A DNA stretch of 64,000 bases, taken from NCBI GenBank assembly GCA_031291295.1, contig JARLJI010000102.1:88591-152590 (forward strand). Reading direction: 5' to 3'. A program made the translations under genes and the position numbers. The notes under the pieces are model-generated. The model was not told the DNA's origin. It saw nothing but the letters and a program-made list of their open reading frames with translations, and did not search any database. Source of the DNA: Rhodoferax sp. GTDB taxonomy: Bacteria; Pseudomonadota; Gammaproteobacteria; Burkholderiales; Burkholderiaceae_C. Below are positions 51,179-62,581 of this stretch, one piece after another (the stretch's first letter is position 1; every line of letters starts with the position of its first letter).

Positions 51179-52222
51179 ATGTCCACACTCACCGCACTCA
51201 CCAATCACCAGATCCGCCTGGCTGCGCGCCCGGTCGGCACCCCGACCCACGCCAACTGGAGCACCACCACCGAAGCCGTCGCCGAGCCCGCCGAGGGTGG
51301 CGTGCTGGTCAAGACGCTGGCCCTGTCGCTGGACCCTGCCATGCGCGGCTGGATGAACGAAGGTAAAAGCTACATCCCGCCTGTGGGCATCGGTGAAGTC
51401 ATGCGCGCGGGTGGCATTGGCAAGGTCATCGCGTCAAAAAACCCGGCGTTTGCCGTGGGCGACGTCGTTTCTGCCGTGCTCGGTGTGCAGGAATACCTGC
51501 TGATTCCACAGGCCGACATCAAGCGCAGCGGCCTGGCGAAAATCGACCTGGCGCTGGGCAGCCAGACGCAGTGGCTCAACGTGCTCGGCATGCCCGGCAT
51601 GACCGGTTATTTCGGCCTGATGGACGTCGGCCAGCCCAAGGCAGGCGAGACCGTGGTGGTGTCGGGCGCCGCCGGCGCGGTCGGCCAGACGGTCGGCCAG
51701 CTCGCCAAGATCAAGGGCTGCCGTGCCGTGGGCATCGCCGGTGGCCAGGCCAAATGCGACTGGGTCGTGAAGGAGCTCGGCTTTGACGCCTGCATCGACT
51801 ACAAGGCCGGCCCCAGTGCGGTCAGGGACGGCCTGAAGGAACACTGCCCGAACGGCGTGGACATCTACTTCGACAACGTGGGCGGCGAGATCCTGGACGC
51901 GGCGCTGGCGCGCCTCGCCCGCGGCGCGCGCATCATCATCTGCGGCGCCATCAGCCAGTACAACAACACCACTGCGGTTCAAGGGCCGAAGAACTATCTG
52001 TCGCTGCTCGTGAACCGGGCCCGCATGCAGGGCATCGTGGTGTTCGACTATGCCGACCGCTACCCCCTGGCCGTGGCCGAATTGGCGGGCTACCTGAAGG
52101 ACGGCCGCATGAAGAGCAAGGAAGACATCGTCAAGGGCCTGGACACCTTCCCCGAAGCGCTCATCAAGCTCTTCACGGGCGAGAACTTCGGCAAGCTGGT
52201 GCTGCAGGTCGCCGAAAGCTGA
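51179..52222 (+). CDS. NADP-dependent zinc-free MDR oxidoreductase (CurA/leukotriene B4 reductase-like)
   Basis: 347 residues, medium-chain reductase fold without zinc ligands: SLDPAMRGWMNEGKSYIPPVGIGEVMRAGG at the N-half, then Rossmann GAAGAVGQTVGQLAKIKG and AGGQAKCDWVVKELGFD, and NVGGEILDAALARL. Members (CurA, YncB, PTGR) reduce enones using NADPH. The substrate is unknown. Start at 51179 (MSTLTALTNHQ) with AGGAAG upstream; the frame further upstream is not family-like. Convergent with the cupin gene, 4 bases apart. Confidence 0.92.
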   Translation: MSTLTALTNHQIRLAARPVGTPTHANWSTTTEAVAEPAEGGVLVKTLALSLDPAMRGWMNEGKSYIPPVGIGEVMRAGGIGKVIASKNPAFAVGDVVSAVLGVQEYLLIPQADIKRSGLAKIDLALGSQTQWLNVLGMPGMTGYFGLMDVGQPKAGETVVVSGAAGAVGQTVGQLAKIKGCRAVGIAGGQAKCDWVVKELGFDACIDYKAGPSAVRDGLKEHCPNGVDIYFDNVGGEILDAALARLARGARIIICGAISQYNNTTAVQGPKNYLSLLVNRARMQGIVVFDYADRYPLAVAELAGYLKDGRMKSKEDIVKGLDTFPEALIKLFTGENFGKLVLQVAES

Positions 52223-52226
52223 TCGG

Positions 52227-52742
52227 TCAAACCGCGCCCTGCGGATGCGTGGGATCGACCCACAGCACCGTTTCGGGCTTCTCGACCGGCTCGATCGCCA
52301 GGTTGACCGCTATTGCCTCGCCATCGCTGCGGCACAGCACGCACTCCAGCGGCTCGGTGGGGCTGGCATTGATTTCCTGGTGCGGCACATAGGGCGGCAC
52401 GTAGATGAAGTCGCCGGGGCCGGCCTCGGCGCTGAACTGCAACTGTTCGCCCCAGCGCATGCGCGCGCGACCCTTGATGACATAGATCACGCTTTCCAGA
52501 TGCCCATGGTGATGGGCGCCGGTCTTGGCGTTGGCGTGGATGGTGACGGTGCCGGCCCAGAGCTTTTGCGCACCGACGCGCGCGAAGTTGATGGCCGCCT
52601 TGCGGTCCATGCCGGGTGTCTGGGCCGTATTGCCGTCGAGCTGGCCGCCGGGGATCACGCGCACGCCGTCGTGCTTCCATGCCGCATCCTCAGGGTTAGG
52701 GTGCTCGTGGTCATGCGGGTCATGGGAATGAGGTCTGCTCAT
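52227..52742 (-). CDS. Cupin domain protein with His-rich N-terminus
   Basis: 171 residues. A His-rich start (MSRPHSHDPHDHEHPNPEDA) precedes a single cupin domain (TGAHHHGHLESVIYVIKGRARMRWGE, motif 1 with His-His-Glu; AGPGDFIYVPPYVPHQEIN, motif 2 with His). It could be a metal-dependent isomerase or dioxygenase, or a sensor; no specific function is evident. The His-rich arm may bind nickel or zinc. Sits between two convergent or same-strand genes with no clear operon partner. Confidence 0.8.
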   Translation of the reverse strand: MSRPHSHDPHDHEHPNPEDAAWKHDGVRVIPGGQLDGNTAQTPGMDRKAAINFARVGAQKLWAGTVTIHANAKTGAHHHGHLESVIYVIKGRARMRWGEQLQFSAEAGPGDFIYVPPYVPHQEINASPTEPLECVLCRSDGEAIAVNLAIEPVEKPETVLWVDPTHPQGAV

Positions 52743-52788
52743 GAGGGGATACCTGTCGAGGTTGAGGCGCAGGCGGGCGCCATGGGGA

Positions 52789-53994
52789 TCAATCGATCAA
52801 GGCCGCATACACCAGGTCGCGAAACAGCGGCCGGTAGTGCTCGCGCTGGTTCGGGGCCTGGATCATCATCAGCGCGAACAGGTCTTCGGCCGGATCGACA
52901 AAGAAGGTTGTGCCGGCAATGCCGCCCCAGAAGTACGAGCCCACCGAGCCCGGCACCGCCGACAGCCCGGGCGCGGTGCGCACCGCGAAGCCCAGTCCGA
53001 AGCCGTGGCCCGGCGTCAGCAGCGTGGCCGAGCCGCTGTTCGGATTCACCGGGATGGTGCCGAGGTGGTCGGCCGTCATCCAGTCCACGATGCGCGGGCC
53101 CAGCAGGCGTACGCCGTCGAGCTCGCCCTTGTTCAGCATGAACTGCAGGAAGCGCGCATAGTCCATCGCGGTCGAGACCAGCCCGCCGCCGCCCGACTCC
53201 ATCTGCGGCTGTTGCCGCGCGTCGAACAGTTGCATCTGCACCCCGCCGTCGGGGTCGCGCGCGAACGGCTCGGCGATGCGCCCATGCTGCTCGGGTGGCA
53301 CCCAGAAGCCGGTCTCCCGCATGCCCAGTGGTTCGAAGATTTGCTGGCGCAGAAATTCGCCGAGCGGCTGGCCGCCGAGGACTTCCACCAGCCGGCCCAG
53401 CACGTCGGTGGCGCGGCTGTATTCCCAGACGCTGCCGGGCGGCGCGATCAGGGGCAGCGCCGCCAGCGCCTGCGAGAATTCCGCGTTGCTGCGCTCCCGC
53501 GAGCCGATGCGCGCCGCCCCATATTGCCGCTGCACGGCCGACAGGCCCAGAAACTCGTAGGTCAGTCCGGCCGTGTGGCGCAGCAGGTCCTGCACGGTGG
53601 CGCCCTGGGTCACGGGCTGCAGCTCCAGGCCGCCATGGCGCTCCACGGCCAGCTGCTGCTTCGCGTACTCGGGCAGGTATTTCGACACCGGGTCACCCAG
53701 CAGCAAACGGCCCTGCTCCAGCAGCGTCATGACCGCCACCGACACGACCGGCTTGGTCATGGAGTAGATGCGAAACAGCGAGTCGCGCGCCATGGGCGTG
53801 CCGGCAGCGGGGTCCTGCTGCCCCAGGGCTTCGAACTGTGCAATCTTGCCATGCCGCGCAATCAGCGTCACGGCGCCGGGCAGGCGCTGGCGATCGATCT
53901 CGGACTGCAGCACGAGCCGCAGGCGATCCAGCCGCTGGGCGCTCAGCCCGACTTCGGCCGGCTCCGTCGTGGGGAGGATAGGGGTTGAACTCAT
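52789..53994 (-). CDS. Serine hydrolase, beta-lactamase/EstB class C-like
   Basis: 401 residues of the class C beta-lactamase/esterase family: nucleophile motif SMTK (SxxK in RIYSMTKPVVSVA), the YxN-equivalent WEYSRATDVLG with Tyr-Ser, and a C-terminal WGGIAGTTFFVDP (HxG-equivalent GGIAG). Esterases such as EstB hydrolyse short-chain esters; true lactamase activity is unlikely because there is no signal peptide. Start MSSTPILPTTEPAEVGLS at 53994. Family A repeat lies directly upstream. Confidence 0.88.
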   Translation of the reverse strand: MSSTPILPTTEPAEVGLSAQRLDRLRLVLQSEIDRQRLPGAVTLIARHGKIAQFEALGQQDPAAGTPMARDSLFRIYSMTKPVVSVAVMTLLEQGRLLLGDPVSKYLPEYAKQQLAVERHGGLELQPVTQGATVQDLLRHTAGLTYEFLGLSAVQRQYGAARIGSRERSNAEFSQALAALPLIAPPGSVWEYSRATDVLGRLVEVLGGQPLGEFLRQQIFEPLGMRETGFWVPPEQHGRIAEPFARDPDGGVQMQLFDARQQPQMESGGGGLVSTAMDYARFLQFMLNKGELDGVRLLGPRIVDWMTADHLGTIPVNPNSGSATLLTPGHGFGLGFAVRTAPGLSAVPGSVGSYFWGGIAGTTFFVDPAEDLFALMMIQAPNQREHYRPLFRDLVYAALID

Positions 53995-54043
53995 ACCGCG
54001 TGACGTCCTTTCTGGGTTTCAAAACAAGCCGGCCAGCACTCCA

Positions 54044-54099
54044 TTGACTACAGTTTTGATAGCTAACTGTGCAGAATGGATAAGGGCCGCAGGCACTTT
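54044..54099 (+). repeat. Dispersed ~65-bp repeat (family A), intergenic
   Basis: GACTACAGTTTTGATAGCTA, then ACTGTGCAGAATGGATAAGGGC and GGCACTTTTTACTG. The block order matches the other family A copies. It fills the space between the serine hydrolase start and the ligase stop and may include a terminator-like T run. Confidence 0.7.
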
Positions 54100-55842
54100 T
54101 TACTGTTTCTTCGTCTGCTCCGCCTCCTGCAGCAGCCGCCACATCACCTTGCCGCTGCCACTCTTGGGCAGCGCGTCGACGAACTGCACGATGCGCGGCA
54201 TTTTGTACACGGCCATGTGCTCGCGGCACCAGTCGATGAGTTCCTGCTCGGTCACCTTGCCCTTGTGGGACGCGCGCAGCACCACCACGGCCTTGACCGT
54301 CTCGCCGCGGTAGCTGTCCTTGGCGGAGATGATGCAGGCCTCCTGGATCGCAGGGTGCCGGAACATCAGGGCCTCGACCTCGGCCGGCCAGATCTTGAAA
54401 CCCGAGGCGTTGATCATGCGCTTGAGCCGGTCGGTCAGGAAGAAATAGCCATCCTCGTCCACGTGCCCCAGATCGCCGGAGCGAAAGAACTTCTTGCCTT
54501 CGAATTCGATAAAGGCCTCGGCCGTTGCGTCCGGCCGCTTCCAGTAGCCCGCAAACACCTCGGGGCCATGGATGATGATTTCGCCCTGCTCGCCCTGCGG
54601 CATTTCCTGCAGCGTGTCGGGATTGATGACGCGCGCATCGGTGCTCATGAAAGGGATGCCCAGGCACTGCTGCTTGGGCGCATCGGGCGGATTGCTGTGC
54701 GATGGCGCGGCGGTCTCGGTCAGCCCGTAGCCTTCGGCATAGCGCAGCCCGAACTGATCGAACAGGCGCTGTGCGACGGCCTGCGGCATGGCTGCTCCAC
54801 CCCCGCCAATGGCGACCAGGCTGGACAGGTCGTACTGTTCGAAGTGCGGGCTGGCGAGCAGGTCGATCACCATGGTCGGAATATTCGTCCAATGGGTGAC
54901 GCGCCACGCCGAGATCAGGCGCCCGGCCAGGTCGCGGTCCCAGCGCGGCATCACCACCATGGTGGCCGCGGCGTAGATGGCGGCGTGCATCTGGCTGACC
55001 ATGCCGGTGATGTGAAACATCGGCACCACCGCGAGCGTGACGTTTTCCGGCGTGCCGGTGCCCCACAGGCAACTCGCAACCGTGTTGTGCATGATGCTGG
55101 CGTGCGTGTGCATGCAACCCTTGGGCAGCCCCGTGGTGCCGCTGGTATAGGGCAGGATCGCCAGGTCCGTGGGCCCCGCCGCGTGCCGGGGCGGCTCGCC
55201 GGTGGCCGCCAGCGCGTCGTCCCAGGCGACGACCTGGCCGCCGTCCAGTTCCGGCGGCGCGTGGCGCGTCGTCAGCCACGGCATCCAGGCGTCGGGCGGC
55301 GCGTTGTCGCCCTGCATCCAGGCGTCGAAGGCATCGGTGAAGTGCGTCACGATCAGGTGCGACAGCCGCTCGGATGCGGGCAGCGCATTGCTGGCCTGCG
55401 CCATCTCATCCGCCAGGTCGGCCGTGGTGAGGGCCACTTTGGCGTCGGGATCGGTGATGTAGTGTTTGAGCTCCTCGGCGCGGTTCATCGGATTCACCGG
55501 CACCACCACGGCGTTGGCACGCAGGATGGCGAAATGCGCGATCACCAGTTGCGGGCAGTTCTGCATGCACAGCACCACCCTGTCGCCCTTTTGCACTCCC
55601 AGCCCATGCAGGCAGGCCGCCAGGCGCTCTGCTTTTTGTAGCACCTCGGCATAACTGAAGGTGCGGCCGAAGAACACCAGGGCGGCCTTGTCGGGGTAGC
55701 GCAACGCGCTGACCGCCAGGTTTTGCCAAAGAGAGTTGGCGGGCGGCGTCAGCCGGTACGGCAGGCGCTTGGGCCAGAACCGGTAGTGCGCGGGCACTCT
55801 GGCGGTTGACGGATCGGGTTGCACAGGCGTCAGGGCGGTCAT
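54100..55842 (-). CDS. Long-chain fatty-acid CoA ligase (ANL superfamily)
   Basis: 580 residues: P-loop PYTSGTTGLPKGCMHTH, adenylation motif GYGLTETAAPSHS, FRSGDLGHVDEDGYFFLTDRLKRMINASGFKIWPAEVE (catalytic Asp, hinge) and the C-terminal lysine in SGSGKVMWRLL. It activates fatty acids to acyl-CoA for beta-oxidation or lipid synthesis. Start at 55842, with GAGGAG 7 bases upstream. A stand-alone gene, divergent from the P1-peptidase gene. It is one of two ligases in the window; its linker sequence is distinct from the atu one. Confidence 0.93.
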   Translation of the reverse strand: MTALTPVQPDPSTARVPAHYRFWPKRLPYRLTPPANSLWQNLAVSALRYPDKAALVFFGRTFSYAEVLQKAERLAACLHGLGVQKGDRVVLCMQNCPQLVIAHFAILRANAVVVPVNPMNRAEELKHYITDPDAKVALTTADLADEMAQASNALPASERLSHLIVTHFTDAFDAWMQGDNAPPDAWMPWLTTRHAPPELDGGQVVAWDDALAATGEPPRHAAGPTDLAILPYTSGTTGLPKGCMHTHASIMHNTVASCLWGTGTPENVTLAVVPMFHITGMVSQMHAAIYAAATMVVMPRWDRDLAGRLISAWRVTHWTNIPTMVIDLLASPHFEQYDLSSLVAIGGGGAAMPQAVAQRLFDQFGLRYAEGYGLTETAAPSHSNPPDAPKQQCLGIPFMSTDARVINPDTLQEMPQGEQGEIIIHGPEVFAGYWKRPDATAEAFIEFEGKKFFRSGDLGHVDEDGYFFLTDRLKRMINASGFKIWPAEVEALMFRHPAIQEACIISAKDSYRGETVKAVVVLRASHKGKVTEQELIDWCREHMAVYKMPRIVQFVDALPKSGSGKVMWRLLQEAEQTKKQ

Positions 55843-55990
55843 ACAAAGTCTCCTCTTATCGTCGGGCGGTCAAACGCCATGCGGGAGGATAGATTACCCG
55901 GCTTTCAGGCGGGCCCCGCGGGTGTCCCGCTGGAGACCCCGGAACAGATCGGGTCAGCGGCGGCGCAGCCGCGTAGATAATGAAAACGCC

Positions 55991-57076
55991 ATGACACGTT
56001 CACCCCCCAAAGCCGCAGCATCCCCTCGCAATGCCACGCCGACCCTGACTCGCGCGAGCCGCCGCTCACCCGGCAGCCTGACCCAGGTCGCCGGCATCGA
56101 GGTCGGCCACTTCACCGACCCGCGGCGCCCGACCGGCTGCACGGTGATCGTCGCGCGGGGCGGCGCGGTCGGCGGCGTCGATGTGCGCGGTGCCGCGCCC
56201 GGCACCCGCGAGACCGATTTGCTGCAGCCCGGCAACCTGGTGGAGCAGGTGCATGCCATCGTGCTCGCCGGTGGCAGCGCCTGGGGCCTGGACGCCGCCG
56301 GCGGCGCGATGCGCTGGCTGGAAGAACAGCGCATTGGCTTCGACGTGGGCGTGGGCATTGTCCCCATCGTGCCGGCCGCCGTGCTGTTTGATCTAGCGGT
56401 GGGCGATGCCCGCATCCGGCCCGATGCCGAGGCCGGCTACCGGGCCTGCGCGGCAGCCTCGCACAAACGCCCGGCCGAGGGCAATGTGGGCGCCGGCGCC
56501 GGCGCCGCGGTCGGCAAGCTGTTCGGCCTGCACCGCGCCATGAAGGGCGGACTCGGGACGGCTTCGGTCACGCTGGCGGGGGTGACGGTGGGCGCCCTCA
56601 TTGCCTGCAATGCGCTGGGCGATGTGATCAACCCCGATACCGGCCGCGTGATCGCCGGGGCGCGCACAGCCAATGGCCGCGCCCTGCTCGACAGCCGCCG
56701 CGCCATCCTGCGCGGCGAGCCGCTCAAGCCCCTGCTGGCGGGCACCAACACGACCATCGGCGTGATCGCCACGGATGCCGTGATCAGCAAAACCCAGGCG
56801 CAAAAGCTGGCCCAGCTGGCGCACGACGGCCTGGCGCGCAGCATCAACCCGGTGCACACGATGTTCGACGGCGACACGCTGTTTGCCCTGGGCACCGGCC
56901 AGTCGGGCAAAACGCTGGGCATGATGGTGCTCGGCACCATGGCGGCCGAGGCAACCGCGAGAGCGGTGGTGCGGGCGGTGCAGGCGGCCCGCGGCATCAG
57001 CATCGGCGCCTTGAGCCTGCCTGCAGCGGCCGAACTGGCGGCGCGGCAACCGCGTACGCCGGGTCAACCGTCTTGA
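55991..57076 (+). CDS. P1-family peptidase (DmpA/L-aminopeptidase D-esterase-like)
   Basis: 361 residues. The N-terminal nucleophile fold has GIEVGHFTDPRRPTGCTVIV, RGAAPGTRETDLLQP, VLAGGSAWGLDAAGG and, at ~253-260, NTTIGVIATDA, where Thr is the probable self-cleaving nucleophile that divides the chain into alpha and beta parts. Such enzymes cleave N-terminal D- or beta-amino acids. Start at 55991 (MTRSPPKAAA), preceded by GATAATG-like sequence. Overlaps the next gene region, which begins at or just after its stop. Confidence 0.9.
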   Translation: MTRSPPKAAASPRNATPTLTRASRRSPGSLTQVAGIEVGHFTDPRRPTGCTVIVARGGAVGGVDVRGAAPGTRETDLLQPGNLVEQVHAIVLAGGSAWGLDAAGGAMRWLEEQRIGFDVGVGIVPIVPAAVLFDLAVGDARIRPDAEAGYRACAAASHKRPAEGNVGAGAGAAVGKLFGLHRAMKGGLGTASVTLAGVTVGALIACNALGDVINPDTGRVIAGARTANGRALLDSRRAILRGEPLKPLLAGTNTTIGVIATDAVISKTQAQKLAQLAHDGLARSINPVHTMFDGDTLFALGTGQSGKTLGMMVLGTMAAEATARAVVRAVQAARGISIGALSLPAAAELAARQPRTPGQPS

Positions 57077-57087
57077 GGCTGCGCGCC

Positions 57088-58416
57088 GTGCCCCAAGCCA
57101 TGCGTCATACCTTGCTGTCGCTGCGCGAGCTGCTGGTGTCGGCCGGCCCCTTTGTGCTGCTGACCGTGGCCCTGCTGGCGCTGGCCTACTGGTGGCTCGA
57201 CCCCAATCCACCCAAGCGCGTGACCCTGGCGACCGGCCCGGCCCAAAGCGCCTACGACGAGTTTGGCAAACGTTATAAAGCGGCGCTGGCGGTCAATGGC
57301 ATCGACGTCGTGCTGTTGCCCAGCGAAGGCTCGTCGGCCAACCTGCAATTGCTGCACGACGGCAAGGCGGATCTTGGCTTTGTGCAGGGTGGCAGTGGTG
57401 ACGCCCAGGACACCGCGCAAAGCGGCCTGACCTCGCTGGGCAGTCTGTTCGTGGAGCCCATCTGGCTGTTCTACCGCGAAGACGCCGCCCGCAAGATAAG
57501 CGGCACGACCGATGCCACTTTGACGGGCCTGACCCAGCTGACCGGCCTGCGCGTGAATGTGGGCACCAGGGGCAGCGGCGTCCCCAGTCTGATGGACAAA
57601 CTCCTGGAGGCGAACCGGGTCGATCCGGCATCGATCCAGCTGTCGCAGCTGGAACAGACGCCGGCGACCGTCGCCTTTCTGGGCGGCGATCTCGACGCCA
57701 TCGTGTTCGCCTCGGCCCCCGAGGCGCTGATGGTGCAGATGCTGCTGCAGACACCGGGGGTCAAGTTGATGAATTTTGCCCAGAGCGAGGCCTATTCGCG
57801 CCGCTTTGCATTTTTGACGCCAGTGGTACTGCCGCGCGGCGTGGTGGATCTGGCCGGCGATGTGCCGCCACAGAATGTACGGCTGGTGGCCTCGACCACG
57901 ACATTGCTGGCGCGCGACGCAACGCACCCCGCCCTGCTGCAACTGTTCTCGCAGGCCGCCCAGACGCTGCACAGTGGCGCCGGCTGGTTCAACCGCGCGC
58001 ACGAGTTTCCCAACGCCAACAACACCGAATACCCGCTGGCCAAGGAGGCCGAGCGCACCATCCGCAACGGCGCGCCGCTGCTGCAGCGCTACCTGCCGTT
58101 CTGGCTGGCCAATCTGGTCGAACGGATGTGGCTGGCGCTGGGCATCATCGTGGCCGTGTTGCTGCCGCTCAGCCGCATCGTGCCGCCGCTGTACCAGTTC
58201 AGGATCCGCTCGCGCGTGTTCCGCTGGTATGGCCGGCTGCGCGAGATCGAGAATCAGCTGGAAATCGAGCCTGGGTCATCGCGGACCCTGGTGCAGGAAC
58301 TCGACGCGCTGGAGCGGCATGTCGGCAAGGTCAGCATTCCGCTGTCGTACGCGGACGAGCTGTATGCCCTGCGCAATCACATTGAAATGGTGCGCAAGAA
58401 ACTGCTCAAAGCGTAA
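57088..58416 (+). CDS. TAXI-family TRAP transporter solute-binding protein (membrane-anchored, stand-alone)
   Basis: About 442 residues. A transmembrane anchor (~15-40, AGPFVLLTVALLALAYWWL), a periplasmic TAXI domain with VTLATGPAQSAYDEFGKRY, LGFVQGGSGD and NVGTRGSGVPSL, then a second hydrophobic span (~345-365, MWLALGIIVAVLLPLSRIV) and a C-terminal charged coiled region. No TRAP permease genes are nearby, so it may be a sensor or chaperone. I place the start at GTG 57088 with GAGG 9 bases upstream; TTG 57073 and ATG 57100 are alternatives. It is tightly linked to the P1 peptidase and convergent with DUF1631, with an 11-base overlap. Confidence 0.85.
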   Translation: MPQAMRHTLLSLRELLVSAGPFVLLTVALLALAYWWLDPNPPKRVTLATGPAQSAYDEFGKRYKAALAVNGIDVVLLPSEGSSANLQLLHDGKADLGFVQGGSGDAQDTAQSGLTSLGSLFVEPIWLFYREDAARKISGTTDATLTGLTQLTGLRVNVGTRGSGVPSLMDKLLEANRVDPASIQLSQLEQTPATVAFLGGDLDAIVFASAPEALMVQMLLQTPGVKLMNFAQSEAYSRRFAFLTPVVLPRGVVDLAGDVPPQNVRLVASTTTLLARDATHPALLQLFSQAAQTLHSGAGWFNRAHEFPNANNTEYPLAKEAERTIRNGAPLLQRYLPFWLANLVERMWLALGIIVAVLLPLSRIVPPLYQFRIRSRVFRWYGRLREIENQLEIEPGSSRTLVQELDALERHVGKVSIPLSYADELYALRNHIEMVRKKLLKA

Positions 58417-60679
58417 CGTCCACACTGTTGCGCATGGCGGTTTGCGCGACCGCATCGAGCGCGCTGTCCATCACCGCATGGTCCGAGAAGATGCGCAGGG
58501 TTCCATCTTCCAGCAGCTGATCGAGCGAATGCCGCGTCATGGAGTGGGTGCTGCCCTTGACGCCGGTGAACATGAACAGGTTGCCGCGTGGACTCGCCCA
58601 CGTCAGCTGCATCCGCGTCCAGCGCCCATGCACCTGCAATTCCACCCAGGTCTGCAGCGCAATGGCGGACGCCGCAGCCGCGAAGCTGGACACCGCGGCA
58701 GTCTGCGGCGATGCGTCGGCCGGTCGGGGCGCGGGCTCGGTAGGCTCAAAGCCTGGCCTGGACAACAGCGAATCCGTCGCATCGATAAACCCCGATTGCT
58801 GCGCCTCGGACGGCGCCAGCCACAGCCGGGCTTCGTCCGCGTCGCGAAACATCGCCTCCAGTCTTTCGCGCGCCAGCGTCTTGGCGTCGGCGGGCGCGGG
58901 GGCGCCGGGTGCGGACTTGAGCGCCTGCTGATGCAGTGCCATCAACTGATTGAAGAAGAGGCCCGCGTCAGCTGCCGGGTACTCGATGCGCGCCAGGCCC
59001 TCGCGCAGCTTGCCGAGCAGGGGCGCAATCATGCCCGTCAACCGGGCTACATCTTTTTTTGCGAACCCCGGCTGCGTGCTCCACAGCAGGTCCTTGGCCA
59101 CGGCGAGGCAGCCTTCAGGATCCACCGCATGGTGCGGGTCCGCCAGCCTCGCCTGCGCCACCACCTGCGCCCACGGGCCGCACAGAAACGTCATGACCGG
59201 CGCCGGTGCCAGCGCGGCCTCGGGCCGGCCGCGCATCTCCTTCGCAACCCTTCGCGCCAGCTCATTGCGCTGCTCGGCCTGCGCCAGCACCTGCATCGCC
59301 ATTTTTCGTTGCTCCCGCTCATGCTCTTCCTGCCGATCCCAAACCGCCTCCAGCGATTTGAGGGCGAACTCGAAAGGCTCGGCACTCTCGATCGACACGT
59401 TTGACAGCGCATCGACCGCCTGGCGCAGGGGTTGCATGAAGGCCCCGAATCCCGCGGCGTCAACGCTCCTGTAGGCCAGGCTGCGATGCGTCATCTGCTC
59501 GATCAGGCGCCGCGCCGGATGCTGCTTGTGGCTGAAAAAACGGGGGTCGATCAGGGCCAGCCGCAACAGGGCGGGTTCGAGATCGCGCACCGCCTGCTGC
59601 ACCGGGGCCAGCAAGCGCGTGTCGCGCGTGATGTTTTCCACCATCAGGGCAACCACCTCGAGCCCCAGTGCCTGCCCCAGCCCGCGGGCCTGTTGCCGCA
59701 GCTGCTCGCTCACCGGCGTCGTGGCTTGCGCTGGCGCCGGCACAGTCGGCGCGGGATCGCTGGCCCGCTGGGCCAGGCGCTGCATCACCTGATCCACCTG
59801 CTTCATTTCCTGCAGCGCTTCGAACGCAGCCGGCACGGTATGGGCAAAGGCCGGCGGCGTTGGCTCTTTGCCGGAGGATTCGAACTCGCGTGCGAATCGG
59901 GCTTCGAACGAGTTTGGGTCCGCACTCGTGTCCAGCTCTCCGGCCAGCAACCGGCGCAGCTGCGCCAGGGTCAGCCCCGCGGCATCCCGGCTCGCCGACG
60001 CGGGACGGGACAAATCCGGGGTTTGCGTCACGGAGTAGGCCGCCTGCGTCACGCCATGGGCGCGCAGTGATTTGCACAACGACGCATAAACGGCGCCCAG
60101 CTCCTGTCCCAACGTCGCGCCCATGTGCTGCATCCAGCTCAACCAGACCAGCGGTGGCACATCAGTCTGCGCCAGCTGGTTGCGCAGTGTGCGCACATAG
60201 AGTTCCGGGCGCACCGGATTGCGATGGGCCTGAACCGTTCTCAAGCCCTGCGCCGCGCAGATCAGCGCATTGAGATCCGTCAGCTGGTGGTCGCTTGCGA
60301 GCAGCGCCACCTGCAGTGCGCGCGCGACCTCGACGCTCTCCTGAACCTGGGTTTCGTCCATCAGCTCCAGCTCGTCAAAACTCGGGACCGCAGCCATGGG
60401 TTTGACTTGTCGGCCGGCGACCTCTTGCGCAAAGGCCGCCCGCAAGGCCTGCGGGTACCCGGCGCAAAGTCGGGGCTCATGCTTGCCCAGCAAGCGAAGC
60501 GACTCGGCCAGTGCCTCGCGCTCCTTCGCCCCGGCGCTGCGCAACTGTTGCTGCAAAAGCAGCCGCAGCTTGCCCACCATCATCTCCATCAAGGACCCGC
60601 CGCCATCGGCCGCTTCACGCAGGCAGACGTCAAACAAGGCTGCGTAGGGGGCCGTCGGTTGCGCGTCGTGGAGGGTCAT
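58406..60679 (-). CDS. DUF1631 family protein
   Basis: 757 residues, mostly helical, with a conserved N-terminal block (YAALFDVCLREAADGGGSLMEMMVGKLR), central region (LLLIRQ-like helices, MKQVDQVMQRLAQRASDP) and C-terminal DUF1631 end (WTRMQLTWASPRGNLFMFTGVKG, then HSMTRHSLDQLLEDGTLRI). The end resembles PilZ-like or flagellar-brake regions in some relatives, but the function is not established. Convergent with the TAXI gene, overlapping it by 11 bases. It is followed on the same strand (transcriptionally upstream) by ettA. Confidence 0.88.
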   Translation of the reverse strand: MTLHDAQPTAPYAALFDVCLREAADGGGSLMEMMVGKLRLLLQQQLRSAGAKEREALAESLRLLGKHEPRLCAGYPQALRAAFAQEVAGRQVKPMAAVPSFDELELMDETQVQESVEVARALQVALLASDHQLTDLNALICAAQGLRTVQAHRNPVRPELYVRTLRNQLAQTDVPPLVWLSWMQHMGATLGQELGAVYASLCKSLRAHGVTQAAYSVTQTPDLSRPASASRDAAGLTLAQLRRLLAGELDTSADPNSFEARFAREFESSGKEPTPPAFAHTVPAAFEALQEMKQVDQVMQRLAQRASDPAPTVPAPAQATTPVSEQLRQQARGLGQALGLEVVALMVENITRDTRLLAPVQQAVRDLEPALLRLALIDPRFFSHKQHPARRLIEQMTHRSLAYRSVDAAGFGAFMQPLRQAVDALSNVSIESAEPFEFALKSLEAVWDRQEEHEREQRKMAMQVLAQAEQRNELARRVAKEMRGRPEAALAPAPVMTFLCGPWAQVVAQARLADPHHAVDPEGCLAVAKDLLWSTQPGFAKKDVARLTGMIAPLLGKLREGLARIEYPAADAGLFFNQLMALHQQALKSAPGAPAPADAKTLARERLEAMFRDADEARLWLAPSEAQQSGFIDATDSLLSRPGFEPTEPAPRPADASPQTAAVSSFAAAASAIALQTWVELQVHGRWTRMQLTWASPRGNLFMFTGVKGSTHSMTRHSLDQLLEDGTLRIFSDHAVMDSALDAVAQTAMRNSVDVTL

Positions 60680-60697
60680 GAAGAACGGGGGCCGTGA

Positions 60698-62359
<1,662 letters not shown>

Positions 62360-62581
62360 CTGGGGGGTTATCTCGTGCTGTTGGTGCTGGAAAGCATGAA
62401 TTATCCCAGCATGCGACAATACGCGTTGTTGCGGCGCTCCAGTTGCCCGCAATGTCAGCACTTTGCTGGGGCCAAAACCATGTGTTTAGCGCCCAACCCT
62501 AAATCCATCTGCCTTTGACTGGTGCGGTTGTTTGACATCCGCGACAGGCCGATATCCCAGCGCCCTGGATGGCGCAACACT

